This document shows, piece after piece, positions 53,392 through 62,055 of a DNA stretch of 64,000 bases (the stretch's first letter is position 1; each line of letters begins with the position of its first letter). This stretch comes from Pseudoclavibacter caeni (GTDB lineage Bacteria > Actinomycetota > Actinomycetes > Actinomycetales > Microbacteriaceae), in contig NZ_WBKA01000002.1 in assembly GCF_008831125.1 (NCBI RefSeq), positions 1 through 64,000 on the forward strand. Reading direction: 5' to 3'. The notes under the pieces were generated by a model that was not told where the DNA came from, ran no database searches, and saw only the letters and a program-made list of their open reading frames with translations. The position numbers and the translations under genes are program-made.

Positions 53392-55521
53392 ATGACGCAG
53401 AATGCCTCGACGGGTGCGATGCCACACGAGTCGGTACCGGCGGCGGGCGCCGGCACGAGCCGGAGTGGCCGGGCCGAGGACGCGGCGCGGCCGGGGCTGC
53501 CCGCGCCGGGCGGTCTGCTGGCCTCCATCCGCGGGCCGCGCGACCTCGACCGTCTCGATCACGCGCAGCTCGAGCAGCTCGCCCGGGAGATCCGGGAGTT
53601 CCTCGTGTCCGCAGTCGCCCGCACCGGCGGGCATCTCGGCCCGAACCTGGGCGTCGTCGAGACCACGATCGCCGTGCACCGGGTCTTCCACTCACCGCAT
53701 GACCCCATCGTGTTCGACACCGGGCACCAGTCCTATGTGCACAAGCTGCTCACCGGCCGCCAGGACTTCACCCGACTGCGCCAGCGGGGCGGGCTGGCGG
53801 GCTACCCCCAGCGCGCCGAGAGCGAGCACGACATCGTGGAGAGCTCCCACGCCTCCTCGTCGCTGTCCTGGGCCGACGGCATCTCACGGGCCCTCACCCT
53901 GCGCGGTCAGACCGACCGCACGGTCGTCGCGATGATCGGCGACGGCGCGCTCACCGGCGGCATGGTCTGGGAGGCCATCAACAACATCTCCGACGCGAAC
54001 GACCGACGCCTCGTCATCATCGTCAACGACAACGGCCGGTCGTACGCCCCCACCATCGGAGGCATGGCCCGGTACATGAACGAGATCCGCACCCATGCGG
54101 GCTACGATCGCGCCTACCGGGCGAGCCGGCGTCTCTTCTCCCGGCTCGGCCGCCCGGGACGCTTCCTGTTCAACTCCGTCCGCGGCGGCCTGCACGGCCT
54201 GCTGCGCTCGCCGAGCTGGCAGCACGGGCAGGACTACGCCCTGTTCTCGAACCTCGACATCAAGTACATCGGCCCCGTCGACGGTCACGACATCCGTGCG
54301 ATGGAGATCGCGCTGCGCCAGGCGAAGCGATACGGCCATCCCGTCATCGTGCACGCGATCACGCAGAAGGGCCGCGGGTACGAGCCCGCCCGGGCCGACG
54401 TCGCCGACCAGTTCCACGCCATCGGCCGCATCGATCCCGACACGGGCCGGCCGATCTCCTCTGTGCGGGCGATCACCTGGACGGCCGTCTTCAGCGACGA
54501 GATGCTCGCCCAGGCGAGACGACGGCCGGACGTCGTGGGCATCACGGCGGCCATGCGCATCCCCGTCGGGCTGGACGCGATGGCCCAGGCGTTCCCCGAT
54601 CGGGTGATCGACGTCGGCATCGCCGAGGAGCACGCCGTCGCCTCCGCCGCGGGGCTCGCCTTCGGCGGGATGCATCCGGTCGTCGCCGTGTACGCCACGT
54701 TCTTGAACCGGGCGTTCGATCAGGTGCTCATGGACGTCGCGCTGCACCGGGCCCCGGTGACCTTCGTGCTCGACCGGGCCGGGCTGACCGGCCCGGACGG
54801 CGCCAGCCACAACGGGCAGTGGGATCTCTCGACCCTCCAGCTCGTGCCCGGCATCCGCATCGCCGCGCCCCGTGACGCGGACACGCTGCGCGAGGAGCTC
54901 GCCGAGGCGCTCGACCACGCGGACGGCCCGACCGTGCTGCGCTATCCGAAGGGCGCGGTGGCGCCACCCACCCCCGCGCTCACGCGCACCGACGACGGCG
55001 TCGACGTGCTGTGCCGCCACGCCACCCGCGACGTGCTCATCGTCGCGATCGGCGCGATGGCCGGCACCGCGCTGGAGGTCGCCCGCAGCCTGCACGCGCA
55101 GGGCGTCGGCACGACCGTCGTCGACCCGCGCTGGGTCGTGCCGGTGCCACGCTCAGTCGTCCTGGCTGCGGCGTCCCACCGGCTCGTGGTGACCATCGAG
55201 GACGGCCTGCGGGTCGGCGGGATCGGCACGCGCATCCGGCAGGACATGCGCGACGCGGGCATCGACACGGGGCTGACCGAGTTCGGACTGGCGGATCGCT
55301 TCTTCGAGCACGCGACCCGCGACGAGCTGCTCGAGGAGGTCGGGCTGGACGCTCCGGCGATCACCCGGCAGGTGCTCGACATGGTGCTCGGGCTGAAGGT
55401 GCCGAAGGCCAGGCCGGTCGGGGAGGAGCCTTTCACAGCTGCGCCGGTGTGCGCCCCCGGGGAGTCCCGGCTGTACGGCACCGGTCAGCCGGATCCGGGA
55501 TCCCCCGCCGGCGTGTGCTGA
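53392..55521 (+). CDS. dxs: 1-deoxy-D-xylulose-5-phosphate synthase
   Basis: First enzyme of the MEP isoprenoid pathway; joins pyruvate and glyceraldehyde 3-phosphate using thiamine diphosphate. It has 709 residues, longer than usual because of about 45 extra N-terminal residues and a C-terminal tail. Motifs: HLGPNLGVVE, FDTGHQSYVHKLLTGR, ThDP motif GDGALTGGMVWEAINN (about 183), GIAEEHAVASAAGLA, and DRAGLTGPDGASHNG with histidine in the second half. GAGAGGGG lies upstream of ATG 53392. It is transcribed singly from the promoter at about 53359. Confidence 0.95.
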   Translation: MTQNASTGAMPHESVPAAGAGTSRSGRAEDAARPGLPAPGGLLASIRGPRDLDRLDHAQLEQLAREIREFLVSAVARTGGHLGPNLGVVETTIAVHRVFHSPHDPIVFDTGHQSYVHKLLTGRQDFTRLRQRGGLAGYPQRAESEHDIVESSHASSSLSWADGISRALTLRGQTDRTVVAMIGDGALTGGMVWEAINNISDANDRRLVIIVNDNGRSYAPTIGGMARYMNEIRTHAGYDRAYRASRRLFSRLGRPGRFLFNSVRGGLHGLLRSPSWQHGQDYALFSNLDIKYIGPVDGHDIRAMEIALRQAKRYGHPVIVHAITQKGRGYEPARADVADQFHAIGRIDPDTGRPISSVRAITWTAVFSDEMLAQARRRPDVVGITAAMRIPVGLDAMAQAFPDRVIDVGIAEEHAVASAAGLAFGGMHPVVAVYATFLNRAFDQVLMDVALHRAPVTFVLDRAGLTGPDGASHNGQWDLSTLQLVPGIRIAAPRDADTLREELAEALDHADGPTVLRYPKGAVAPPTPALTRTDDGVDVLCRHATRDVLIVAIGAMAGTALEVARSLHAQGVGTTVVDPRWVVPVPRSVVLAAASHRLVVTIEDGLRVGGIGTRIRQDMRDAGIDTGLTEFGLADRFFEHATRDELLEEVGLDAPAITRQVLDMVLGLKVPKARPVGEEPFTAAPVCAPGESRLYGTGQPDPGSPAGVC

Positions 55522-55541
55522 TCCGTCGCGCCGCCCGCGGC

Positions 55542-56762
55542 TCAGTCCTCGACGGCGTGCTCGAACGCGTCGTGCACCGCGGCGGCGGTCAGGTCCACCT
55601 GCCAGCGCCGTGCGCCGAGCTCCATGAGCCGGGCCCGGATGTGTCCCTCGCTCGGGTGGTCATCGGCCTCCCAGGCCACCTGGCGCAGCATCCGCGGCGG
55701 CAGCAGGTTCTCCAGCGGCAGATCATGCGCGGCCGCGATCTCGCCGAGCGCCTCGCGCGCCGCGTGCAGCCGGCGGTCCGCGTCGGGGTTGACCCGGTTC
55801 CACGAGCGGTGCGGGGGGATGCCGGTGTGACGCGGGTGCAGCTCGATCGGCTCGGCGCTCGCCCGCCCACGCTGGACGGCAGCCCACCAGTGACGCAGCT
55901 CGCTCGCCGCGGCTCGGCCGTCGAAGCCCTGGACGTCGAGCAGCTCGCGGGCGTTGCGGCTCGGGTGGGTCGCCGCGGCGATGAGCGCCCGGTCGGGCAG
56001 CAGTCGGTGGGGGGAGAGATCGCGGTCATGGGCGATGCGATCCCGCTCCCGCCACAGCTCGCGCACGACGCGCAGCTGGCCTGGCCGGCGCACGTGGGAG
56101 AGACCGCTCGTCCGGCGCCAGGGCTCGCCATCCTTCACCCTGGGGCGGAAGTCCACCTCGGCGGCGAACTCCTCGCGGGCGAGGTCGAGCTTGCCCTGCT
56201 CGTCGAGCAGCCGCTCCACGAGGTCGCGCAGCTCCACCAGGTACTCCACGTCCAGCGCCGCGTACGCGAGCCAGTCCTCCGGAAGGGGGCGCCGGGACCA
56301 GTCCGCGGCCGAGTGCTCCTTGCGCAGGTGCACGCCCATCAGGTCGTCCAACAGCCCGCCGAGCCCGACGTGGGGGAGATTGAGCAGCCGGGCGCCGAGC
56401 TCGGTGTCGAACAGCGTGTGGGGGCGCAACCCGAGCTCGCGCAGACAGGGCAGGTCCTGGGTCGCCGCATGGAGCACCCACTCGCTGCCGCCGATCACCG
56501 ACTGCAGCTCGGCCATGGCCTGGGCGTCGAAGGCGAGCGGGTCGACCAGCTGGGCCGGGTCATCCCCGCGGCGCAGCTGCACGAGGCACGCCCGGTCGGA
56601 GTAGCGGAAGCCACTGGCCCGCTCGGTGTCGATCGCGATCGGCCCGTCGGCGGCGTCGAGCACGCCGAGCGACCGTTCCAGCGCCGCAGGGGTGTCGATC
56701 ACCGGGGGCACGCCGCCCTCCGGGCGCTCGACCAGATGGGAGGGGTGGATCTCGACGTTCAT
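55542..56762 (-). CDS. rnd: Ribonuclease D-like 3'-5' exonuclease
   Basis: Trims RNA 3' ends. It has 406 residues. The DEDD exonuclease site is visible: Asp45 and Glu47 in IAIDTERASG, Asp in HAATQDLPCL and Asp in YAALDVEYLVEL with Tyr (DEDDy type). An HRDC domain follows (RELWRERDRIAHDRDLSPHR, LIAAATHPSRNARELLDVQG). Its ATG overlaps the stop of the DUF3000 gene in ATGA, so translation is coupled. It converges with dxs. Confidence 0.92.
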   Translation of the reverse strand: MNVEIHPSHLVERPEGGVPPVIDTPAALERSLGVLDAADGPIAIDTERASGFRYSDRACLVQLRRGDDPAQLVDPLAFDAQAMAELQSVIGGSEWVLHAATQDLPCLRELGLRPHTLFDTELGARLLNLPHVGLGGLLDDLMGVHLRKEHSAADWSRRPLPEDWLAYAALDVEYLVELRDLVERLLDEQGKLDLAREEFAAEVDFRPRVKDGEPWRRTSGLSHVRRPGQLRVVRELWRERDRIAHDRDLSPHRLLPDRALIAAATHPSRNARELLDVQGFDGRAAASELRHWWAAVQRGRASAEPIELHPRHTGIPPHRSWNRVNPDADRRLHAAREALGEIAAAHDLPLENLLPPRMLRQVAWEADDHPSEGHIRARLMELGARRWQVDLTAAAVHDAFEHAVED

Positions 56763-57451
56763 CGTCGTGCATCGCCTTTCGCCGGATGTCGTTCTCGAGC
56801 TCCCGGGCGACCCGCCGGCCCGGCCACCCCGTGCCCCGGCCGCGGGGCCGCGCCCGCGAGCGACGGCTGCAGCACGGCGACCCCGTCGGACACCGGGGGC
56901 AGGCTCGCGGCATGGGCGATCAGGTCGATCCAGGCCAGCAGATGCGGGCGGACGGGTGCAGAGGGCTCCGCCGACCAGGAGGCGCGCAGCTCGACCTCGG
57001 TGCCGTCCGTCTGCGAGCTGAGCACGCCGAAGCCGGTGTTGATCGTCTTCGTGACGGTACCCGAGAGGCTGCGGTGGACCGCGTGCTCGTCGACGAGCGC
57101 ATCCTCGAGCCAGGACCAGGCCACCCCGGCCACGAACGGGTCGAGGCCAAGATCGGGTTCCAGCGGGGCCTTGACGTAGCAGATGACCCGCAGCGTGGAG
57201 GCCCAGATCGCCGGCGGCTCAGGGTCGTGCAACAGCACGAAGCGGGCGGCCGCACGGGAGTGCACGAACGCGGCGTGGTGGTCGACCTCGACGGCGAAGG
57301 CCACGGCCTCGCGGGTCAGGCGGGTCGGCGGGGCGATGCGCTCGAGGACGATGTCGGGTCGATGCGGAGTCGTCTCGAGCTCGCGCACGATACGTGCGAA
57401 GCCCTGGCCCGGAGGGGTTCCCCGTCGTCCGTCGTCTCGCTGTGCGGTCAC
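56759..57451 (-). CDS. DUF3000 protein
   Basis: A 230-residue protein of unknown function, always next to RNase D in actinobacteria. Typical parts are FARIVRELETTPHRPDIVLE, ERIAPPTRLTREAVAFA, RFVLLHDPEPPAIWASTLRV, WSWLEDALVDE and GTVTKTINTGFGVL. The C-terminal 30 residues are a Gly/Pro/Ala/Arg-rich tail. GTG 57451 lies 6 bases after the minus-strand hexamer TAGTCT, so the mRNA looks leaderless. It overlaps rnd by 4 bases. Confidence 0.88.
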   Translation of the reverse strand: MTAQRDDGRRGTPPGQGFARIVRELETTPHRPDIVLERIAPPTRLTREAVAFAVEVDHHAAFVHSRAAARFVLLHDPEPPAIWASTLRVICYVKAPLEPDLGLDPFVAGVAWSWLEDALVDEHAVHRSLSGTVTKTINTGFGVLSSQTDGTEVELRASWSAEPSAPVRPHLLAWIDLIAHAASLPPVSDGVAVLQPSLAGAAPRPGHGVAGPAGRPGARERHPAKGDARR

Positions 57452-57457
57452 TGTTGC

Positions 57458-57467
57458 AGACTAGAAT
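57458..57467. promoter_or_regulatory. Overlapping back-to-back -10 elements (DUF3000 gene / hydrolase gene)
   Basis: Minus-strand TAGTCT occupies 57463-57458 and plus-strand TAGAAT occupies 57462-57467; the two share bases 57462-57463. One opened DNA site could serve both directions. Confidence 0.6.
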
Positions 57468-57568
57468 GACCAGCGCAGGTCACCGGGCAGACTCGCCGGG
57501 GATGGCCGCCACGGTCCGTCCGGCGCGGCCGAGCCGGGGCCCGGGCGCGTCCATGAGAGAGGAACGGC

Positions 57569-58954
57569 ATGCCCGAACGCAGAGACAGCCACTCCGAGGC
57601 ACCGCGACGCCCGTCATCAGGGCTGTCCCTGCTCGGTGTCGTCGCCGGGGTGACCGGGGCCGCGGCCGCGGTCGCCGCCGCCGGCGCTGCGGCCGGCGCG
57701 CTGATGGCCCGCCGGGTCGTCACCCCGCCGCGTCACGCCGAGGAGGATGTGAACGTCCTGGCCGTGTGGGCGGACGCCGACGGCCTGCTGGTGACGCTGC
57801 GGGCGACCCCGGACTCCCGGCTGGCCGGCACCCCGGGTGTCTACAGTCTCTGGTTCGACCACGGTCGCGGCCACGCTGTGATCGGCGAGGTCGTCGACCA
57901 CACGTGGAACAGCGTCACCCGCCGCGTGCTGCGCGTCGACCAGGGGACGCTGGACGGCTCCGTCCGCCGCGCCCGCGTCGGCGGCTGGGTCTGGCTCGAT
58001 CCGGCATCCGCCGGGTTCGCCTTCGAGGAGGTCACGGTGGACGCGCCGCTGGGCCCCTGCCCCGCTTGGCTCGTCCGCCCCGACCAGGGTCCCGGCGCTG
58101 GGGAGCCGCTCACGTTCGCCGCCGCACCTGCCGAGGCTGCCCCAGCCGGGTCCACGTCTCCGGCGCCGCTCGACGCCGAGGACGCCGCCGGCCCCGACGC
58201 GGCGCCGGAGCCGCCGGCGACCGCCGCTCGCGAGGCGACGGGCCCCGAGGCCACGTCCGGAGTGTGGTGCATCCACGCGCACGGCCGGGCGTCCGCGCGC
58301 CCCGAGGTGCTCCGCGGGCTGTTCGCGATGCGCACGCTCGGGGTGACCTCGCTCATCATCTCGTACCGCAACGACGGCGAGGCCCCGAGCAGCGACGACA
58401 GCCGGTATGCGCTCGGCGCCACCGAGTGGGAGGACGTCGAGGCGGCGATCGAGTTCGCCCTCGCCCATGGCGCCCGTCGCGTGCTGCTGTTCGGCTGGTC
58501 GATGGGCGGCGCGATCGTGCTGCAGGCGCAGTCGCGCACCCGGCATCCCCGGGCGATCGCCGGCGTGCTGCTCGACTCGCCGGTCGTCGACTGGGGCGAC
58601 GTGCTGGCCTACCAGGCGGACGCGCGCAGCCTGCCGGCGCCGGTGCGGGACTTCGCGAAGACGCTGCTGGGCCGTCGCTGGGGTGCCGGGGCCACCGGGC
58701 TCGAGGAGCCGATCGATCTGGCCGAGCTGAACTGGGTGGCCCGGGCCGGCGAGCTGCGTCGACCGCTGCTCGTGCTGCACAGCGACGACGACGGGTTCGT
58801 GCCGTCCGGGCCGTCCCGGGAGCTTGCCGCGGCGCGTCCCGATCTGGTGACGTTCGTGCCCTTCCGCACCGCCCGACACACGAAGCTGTGGAACCATGAC
58901 CGACGACGGTGGGAGTCGAGCGTGATCGATTGGGTGCGCGACCGGCTGGGCTGA
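57569..58954 (+). CDS. Membrane-anchored alpha/beta hydrolase
   Basis: A 461-residue protein. An N-terminal hydrophobic helix (about 19-46, Ala/Gly/Val-rich) would anchor it, with the rest outside or inside the membrane undetermined. A beta-rich region of about 150 residues and a Pro/Ala linker (about 190-228) precede the hydrolase fold. Catalytic residues: Ser in FGWSMGGAIV (about 312), Asp in LHSDDDGFVPSG, His in TARHTKLWNHD. Substrate unknown. GAGAGAGGA lies 5 bases before ATG 57569. It diverges from the DUF3000 gene. Confidence 0.88.
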   Translation: MPERRDSHSEAPRRPSSGLSLLGVVAGVTGAAAAVAAAGAAAGALMARRVVTPPRHAEEDVNVLAVWADADGLLVTLRATPDSRLAGTPGVYSLWFDHGRGHAVIGEVVDHTWNSVTRRVLRVDQGTLDGSVRRARVGGWVWLDPASAGFAFEEVTVDAPLGPCPAWLVRPDQGPGAGEPLTFAAAPAEAAPAGSTSPAPLDAEDAAGPDAAPEPPATAAREATGPEATSGVWCIHAHGRASARPEVLRGLFAMRTLGVTSLIISYRNDGEAPSSDDSRYALGATEWEDVEAAIEFALAHGARRVLLFGWSMGGAIVLQAQSRTRHPRAIAGVLLDSPVVDWGDVLAYQADARSLPAPVRDFAKTLLGRRWGAGATGLEEPIDLAELNWVARAGELRRPLLVLHSDDDGFVPSGPSRELAAARPDLVTFVPFRTARHTKLWNHDRRRWESSVIDWVRDRLG

Positions 58955-59051
58955 CCGGCCCGGCGGGGAGAGGCCCGGCGGGACGAAGCCCGGCGACCGC
59001 GGTCGTATACGGTCGACCGGCCACGGCGACCGGGACGAGCATGGTCTCCAC

Positions 59052-59057
59052 TACAGT
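59052..59057 (+). promoter_or_regulatory. -10 element upstream of zapE
   Basis: TACAGT; transcription would start near 59064, about 60 bases before the ATG. Confidence 0.4.
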
Positions 59058-59125
59058 GGATCAACGTGCCCGCCGCCCGGGGCGCGCCGTCGGCGCGCGG
59101 CGTCGGACCGTGCTGAGAGGAACGC

Positions 59126-60169
59126 ATGATCACGCATCTCGTCAACGTGCATCCCGACCTGGATCCTGACGAGCTGGTCGCCAATCTGGTGCCGCCGCCG
59201 CTGTTCCGCACTGCCTCGTTCGACAGCTACAAGCCGAGCCCCGAGTACCCCTCGCAGCAGGAGGCCGTGGACGCCCTGCAGGAGTTCACCCGCCGGTGGA
59301 CGGAGCCGCCGCGCCGGGGGCTGTTCCACCGGCGCCGGCGGGGGAGCGGGCAGGCGACTGGCATCTACCTCGACGGCGGGTTCGGGGTGGGCAAGTCGCA
59401 TCTGCTCGCGGCGCTGTGGAACGTCGCGCCCCAGCCGAAGGCGTACGGGACCTTCCTCGAGTACACCTCGCTCGTGGGCGCGCTCGGCTTCGAGCATGCC
59501 GTCGAGAAGCTGCGCGGGTACACCCTGCTGTGCATCGATGAGTTCGAGCTCGACGACCCGGGCGACACGATGATCATGACCCGTCTGCTCGGCGAGCTCG
59601 CGAGCACGGGCACGTCGATCGTCGCCACCTCGAACACCCCGCCGAACGCGCTGGGCGAGGGACGGTTCGGCGCCGATGACTTCCTGCGCGAGATCCAGTC
59701 GCTCGCCTCGATCTTCACGGCGCTGCGCATCGACGGCGAGGACTACCGCCGCCGCGAGATCGACAGCGAGGCGGTGCCGTGGACCCCCGAGGCGCTCGAC
59801 GCGCTCGTCGCCGCCCATGAGTCCGACGGTCTGCAGGTCTCGCGCGACACGTTCGCGGAGGTCATCGACCACATCTCGACGCTGCACCCGGTGCAGTACT
59901 TCGCGCTCGCCCGCTCGGCCGACCTGTTCGTCTGGCCGGATGTCGGCCGGCTCGCTCGACAGGACGACGCGCTGCGACTGGTCGCCCTCGTCGACCGGCT
60001 GTACGACGCGCAGAAGCCGATCGCCGCGTCCGGCGTGCCGCTCACCGGCATCTTCAGCCAGGAGATGCTCGACGGCGGCTACCGCAAGAAGTACCTGCGA
60101 TGCGTCTCCCGCCTCGACGCGCTGACCTCCCTCGCGCACGACGAGCACGACGCGGACGCCTGCGGCTGA
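59126..60169 (+). CDS. zapE: Cell-division protein ZapE (AFG1-like ATPase)
   Basis: A 347-residue P-loop ATPase of the AFG1/LACE1 family. Walker A is DGGFGVGKSHLLAALW (about 82-95), Walker B is LLCIDEFELDDPGDTMI, and sensor 1 lies in IVATSNTPPNAL. In E. coli ZapE acts at the division ring; the actinobacterial role is inferred. GAGAGGA lies 5 bases before ATG 59126. It stands alone between the hydrolase gene and amtB. Confidence 0.92.
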   Translation: MITHLVNVHPDLDPDELVANLVPPPLFRTASFDSYKPSPEYPSQQEAVDALQEFTRRWTEPPRRGLFHRRRRGSGQATGIYLDGGFGVGKSHLLAALWNVAPQPKAYGTFLEYTSLVGALGFEHAVEKLRGYTLLCIDEFELDDPGDTMIMTRLLGELASTGTSIVATSNTPPNALGEGRFGADDFLREIQSLASIFTALRIDGEDYRRREIDSEAVPWTPEALDALVAAHESDGLQVSRDTFAEVIDHISTLHPVQYFALARSADLFVWPDVGRLARQDDALRLVALVDRLYDAQKPIAASGVPLTGIFSQEMLDGGYRKKYLRCVSRLDALTSLAHDEHDADACG

Positions 60170-60211
60170 ACCGGGCGGCCGCAGCCGGTCGGTGCCGCCC
60201 CAGCCGGGCAC

Positions 60212-60280
60212 GTAACCTCCCGGAAATCTGCACACGTGTTCGGTAACACCGACGAAACATCGCTGCGCGTTCCCGGAAAT
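60212..60280 (+). promoter_or_regulatory. GlnR boxes upstream of amtB
   Basis: GTAAC-N6-GAAAT (60212-60227), GTAAC-N6-GAAAC (60243-60258) and a degenerate GCGCG-N6-GAAAT (60265-60280). The second is a perfect consensus match, and the third follows it at exactly 22 bp. This predicts nitrogen control by GlnR, as at glnA. Confidence 0.78.
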
Positions 60281-60375
60281 ACCACCCTGCCATCCTTTCG
60301 AGCAGTTGCACGCAGGTGCGCGTCACCCCGAAGCGGCGCGCAGCGGCTCCGGCCGCTCACTCGAAAGGATCCAAC

Positions 60376-61641
60376 ATGGCTGCAGGTCAGCTGGCGTGGT
60401 ACATCACCGCCACAGCCCTCGTACTGTTCATGACGCCTGGCGTCGCCTTCTTCTACGGCGGCCTCGCCCGGGTGAAGAGCATGGTCAACATGATGCTGCT
60501 CAGCCTCGGCGCGGTCGGGCTGATCGGTGTCCTCTGGGTGCTCTACGGCTACAACATGGGCACCGTCGCCGCCGGTGAGGGCAACCTCATCCCCGGGGTG
60601 CTCGGCAACCCCTTCTCCGACTTCGGGCTCGGCACCCTCGCGGCGTCCGAGGACGCGAATGACGGTCTCGCCGCCGTCGCCTTCGGCGCGACGTTCGCGA
60701 TCATCACGGTGGCCCTGATCTCGGGCGCCGTCGCCGACCGTGCGAAATTCGGCTCGTGGATGCTGTTCGCCGGCATCTGGGCCACGCTCGTGTACTTCCC
60801 GGTGCAGGGCTGGGTCTGGGGCCTGGACGCCGACGGCAACCCCGCCGGCTGGATCGCGGCCCTCGGCACGAACCTCGGACTCTCCACCGACGTGATCGAC
60901 TACGCCGGCGGCACCGCCGTCCACATCAACGCCGGTGCCGCGGCGCTCGCCCTGGCCCTCGTGCTCGGCAAGCGCATCGGCTTCCCGAACGTCGAGAAGC
61001 TGGGCAAGCCCTCGAGCGTCCCGCTGGTCGTCATCGGCGCGTCCATCCTGTTCTTCGGCTGGTTCGGTTTCAACGGCGGCGCCGCCGCCGGTGACGAGGC
61101 GCTCTCCGGCCTGGGGCTGATCACGCTCAACACGCTCGTCGCCACGGCGGCGGCCCTGCTCGGCTGGTCGATCGTCGACAGGCTCTCCAAGGGCCGCGTC
61201 ACCGCGACCGGCGCCTCCTCCGGCGTCGTCGCCGGCCTGGTCGCGATCACGCCCTCCTGCGCCAACCTCACTCCCTTCTGGGCGATCGTGCTCGGCCTCG
61301 TCGCCGGTGCCGTCTCCTCGCTGGCCGTCGGGCTCAAGTACCGCTGGGGTTATGACGACTCGCTGGACGTCGTCGGCGTCCACCTGGTCTCCGGCTTCAT
61401 CGGCACGCTGTGGCTCGGCTTCTTCGCCACCGACACGGGCCTGTTCACCGGGGGCAACCTCGACCAGCTGACCGTCCAGTTCCTCGCCGCGGTCTCCGTG
61501 GCCGTCTACTCCTTCGTCATGGCCTACATCATCGCCATCGTGATCGAGAAGACGATCGGGTTCCGCGTCCCGAAGGACATCGAGCTTGCCGGCATCGACC
61601 TGCGTGTGCACGGCGAGGAGGGGTATGCGCTGACCGATTGA
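60376..61641 (+). CDS. amtB: Ammonium transporter (Amt family)
   Basis: Moves ammonium across the membrane as a trimer. It has 421 residues and about 11 membrane helices; the N-terminus WYITATALVLFMTPGVAFFY is typical. The twin pore histidines lie in AVHINAGAAALAL and in VVGVHLVSGFIGTLWLG; the FFGWFGFNGG helix is conserved. GAAAGGA lies 6 bases before ATG 60376, chosen over GTG/ATG codons upstream. GlnR-type boxes lie 95-165 bases upstream. glnK, usually next to amtB, is absent here. Confidence 0.96.
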   Translation: MAAGQLAWYITATALVLFMTPGVAFFYGGLARVKSMVNMMLLSLGAVGLIGVLWVLYGYNMGTVAAGEGNLIPGVLGNPFSDFGLGTLAASEDANDGLAAVAFGATFAIITVALISGAVADRAKFGSWMLFAGIWATLVYFPVQGWVWGLDADGNPAGWIAALGTNLGLSTDVIDYAGGTAVHINAGAAALALALVLGKRIGFPNVEKLGKPSSVPLVVIGASILFFGWFGFNGGAAAGDEALSGLGLITLNTLVATAAALLGWSIVDRLSKGRVTATGASSGVVAGLVAITPSCANLTPFWAIVLGLVAGAVSSLAVGLKYRWGYDDSLDVVGVHLVSGFIGTLWLGFFATDTGLFTGGNLDQLTVQFLAAVSVAVYSFVMAYIIAIVIEKTIGFRVPKDIELAGIDLRVHGEEGYALTD

Positions 61642-62055
61642 TCAGTGGACTGATCAGCGCTCCCTCGGGTGCGGGTGCCGTTCTGGGCGGCCCCGCACCC
61701 ATTCTTGTCTCCCTGATGCGCCCATCCCGCCGCCACTGGCCGTCGCTGCGTCCTCACCGATGTCCTGCCCGGGCGGCCCGGGCCAGCATCTCCGAACCCA
61801 CTCCGTGACGACCAGTTCCATAGCAGATTCGCAGGTCGCAGCTCGCCTCCGGCCAGCCGGGGCGGGCAGAGTCGTCCCCATGGCCGGTGCGGCCCGGACC
61901 TCCAAGGCGACCACCGCCCGAACCTCGACGGCGTACAGTGGCCGGAGCCACGCCATCCCCGGAAAGCCCGTGGCGGACACCGACCCGGAGCATCCGAGAC
62001 GCGTCGGGGAACGCGATTCAGCAACGAGCTCGCCGTATGGCGGGGAAGGAGCACT
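61642..62055. other. Intergenic region amtB / FKBP gene, no gene seen
   Basis: A 414-bp gap. It begins with a small inverted repeat over the amtB stop (TGATCAG 61639-61645, CTGATCA 61650-61656) and a terminator-like hairpin (61667-61700). A -10 hexamer TACAGT (61934-61939) may serve the FKBP gene. Open frames here lack the codon pattern of the neighbours. Confidence 0.6.
61667..61710 (+). terminator. Terminator after amtB
   Basis: GGGTGCGGG (61667-61675) pairs with CCCGCACCC (61692-61700), with partial inner pairing, followed by ATTCTTGTCT. Confidence 0.65.
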
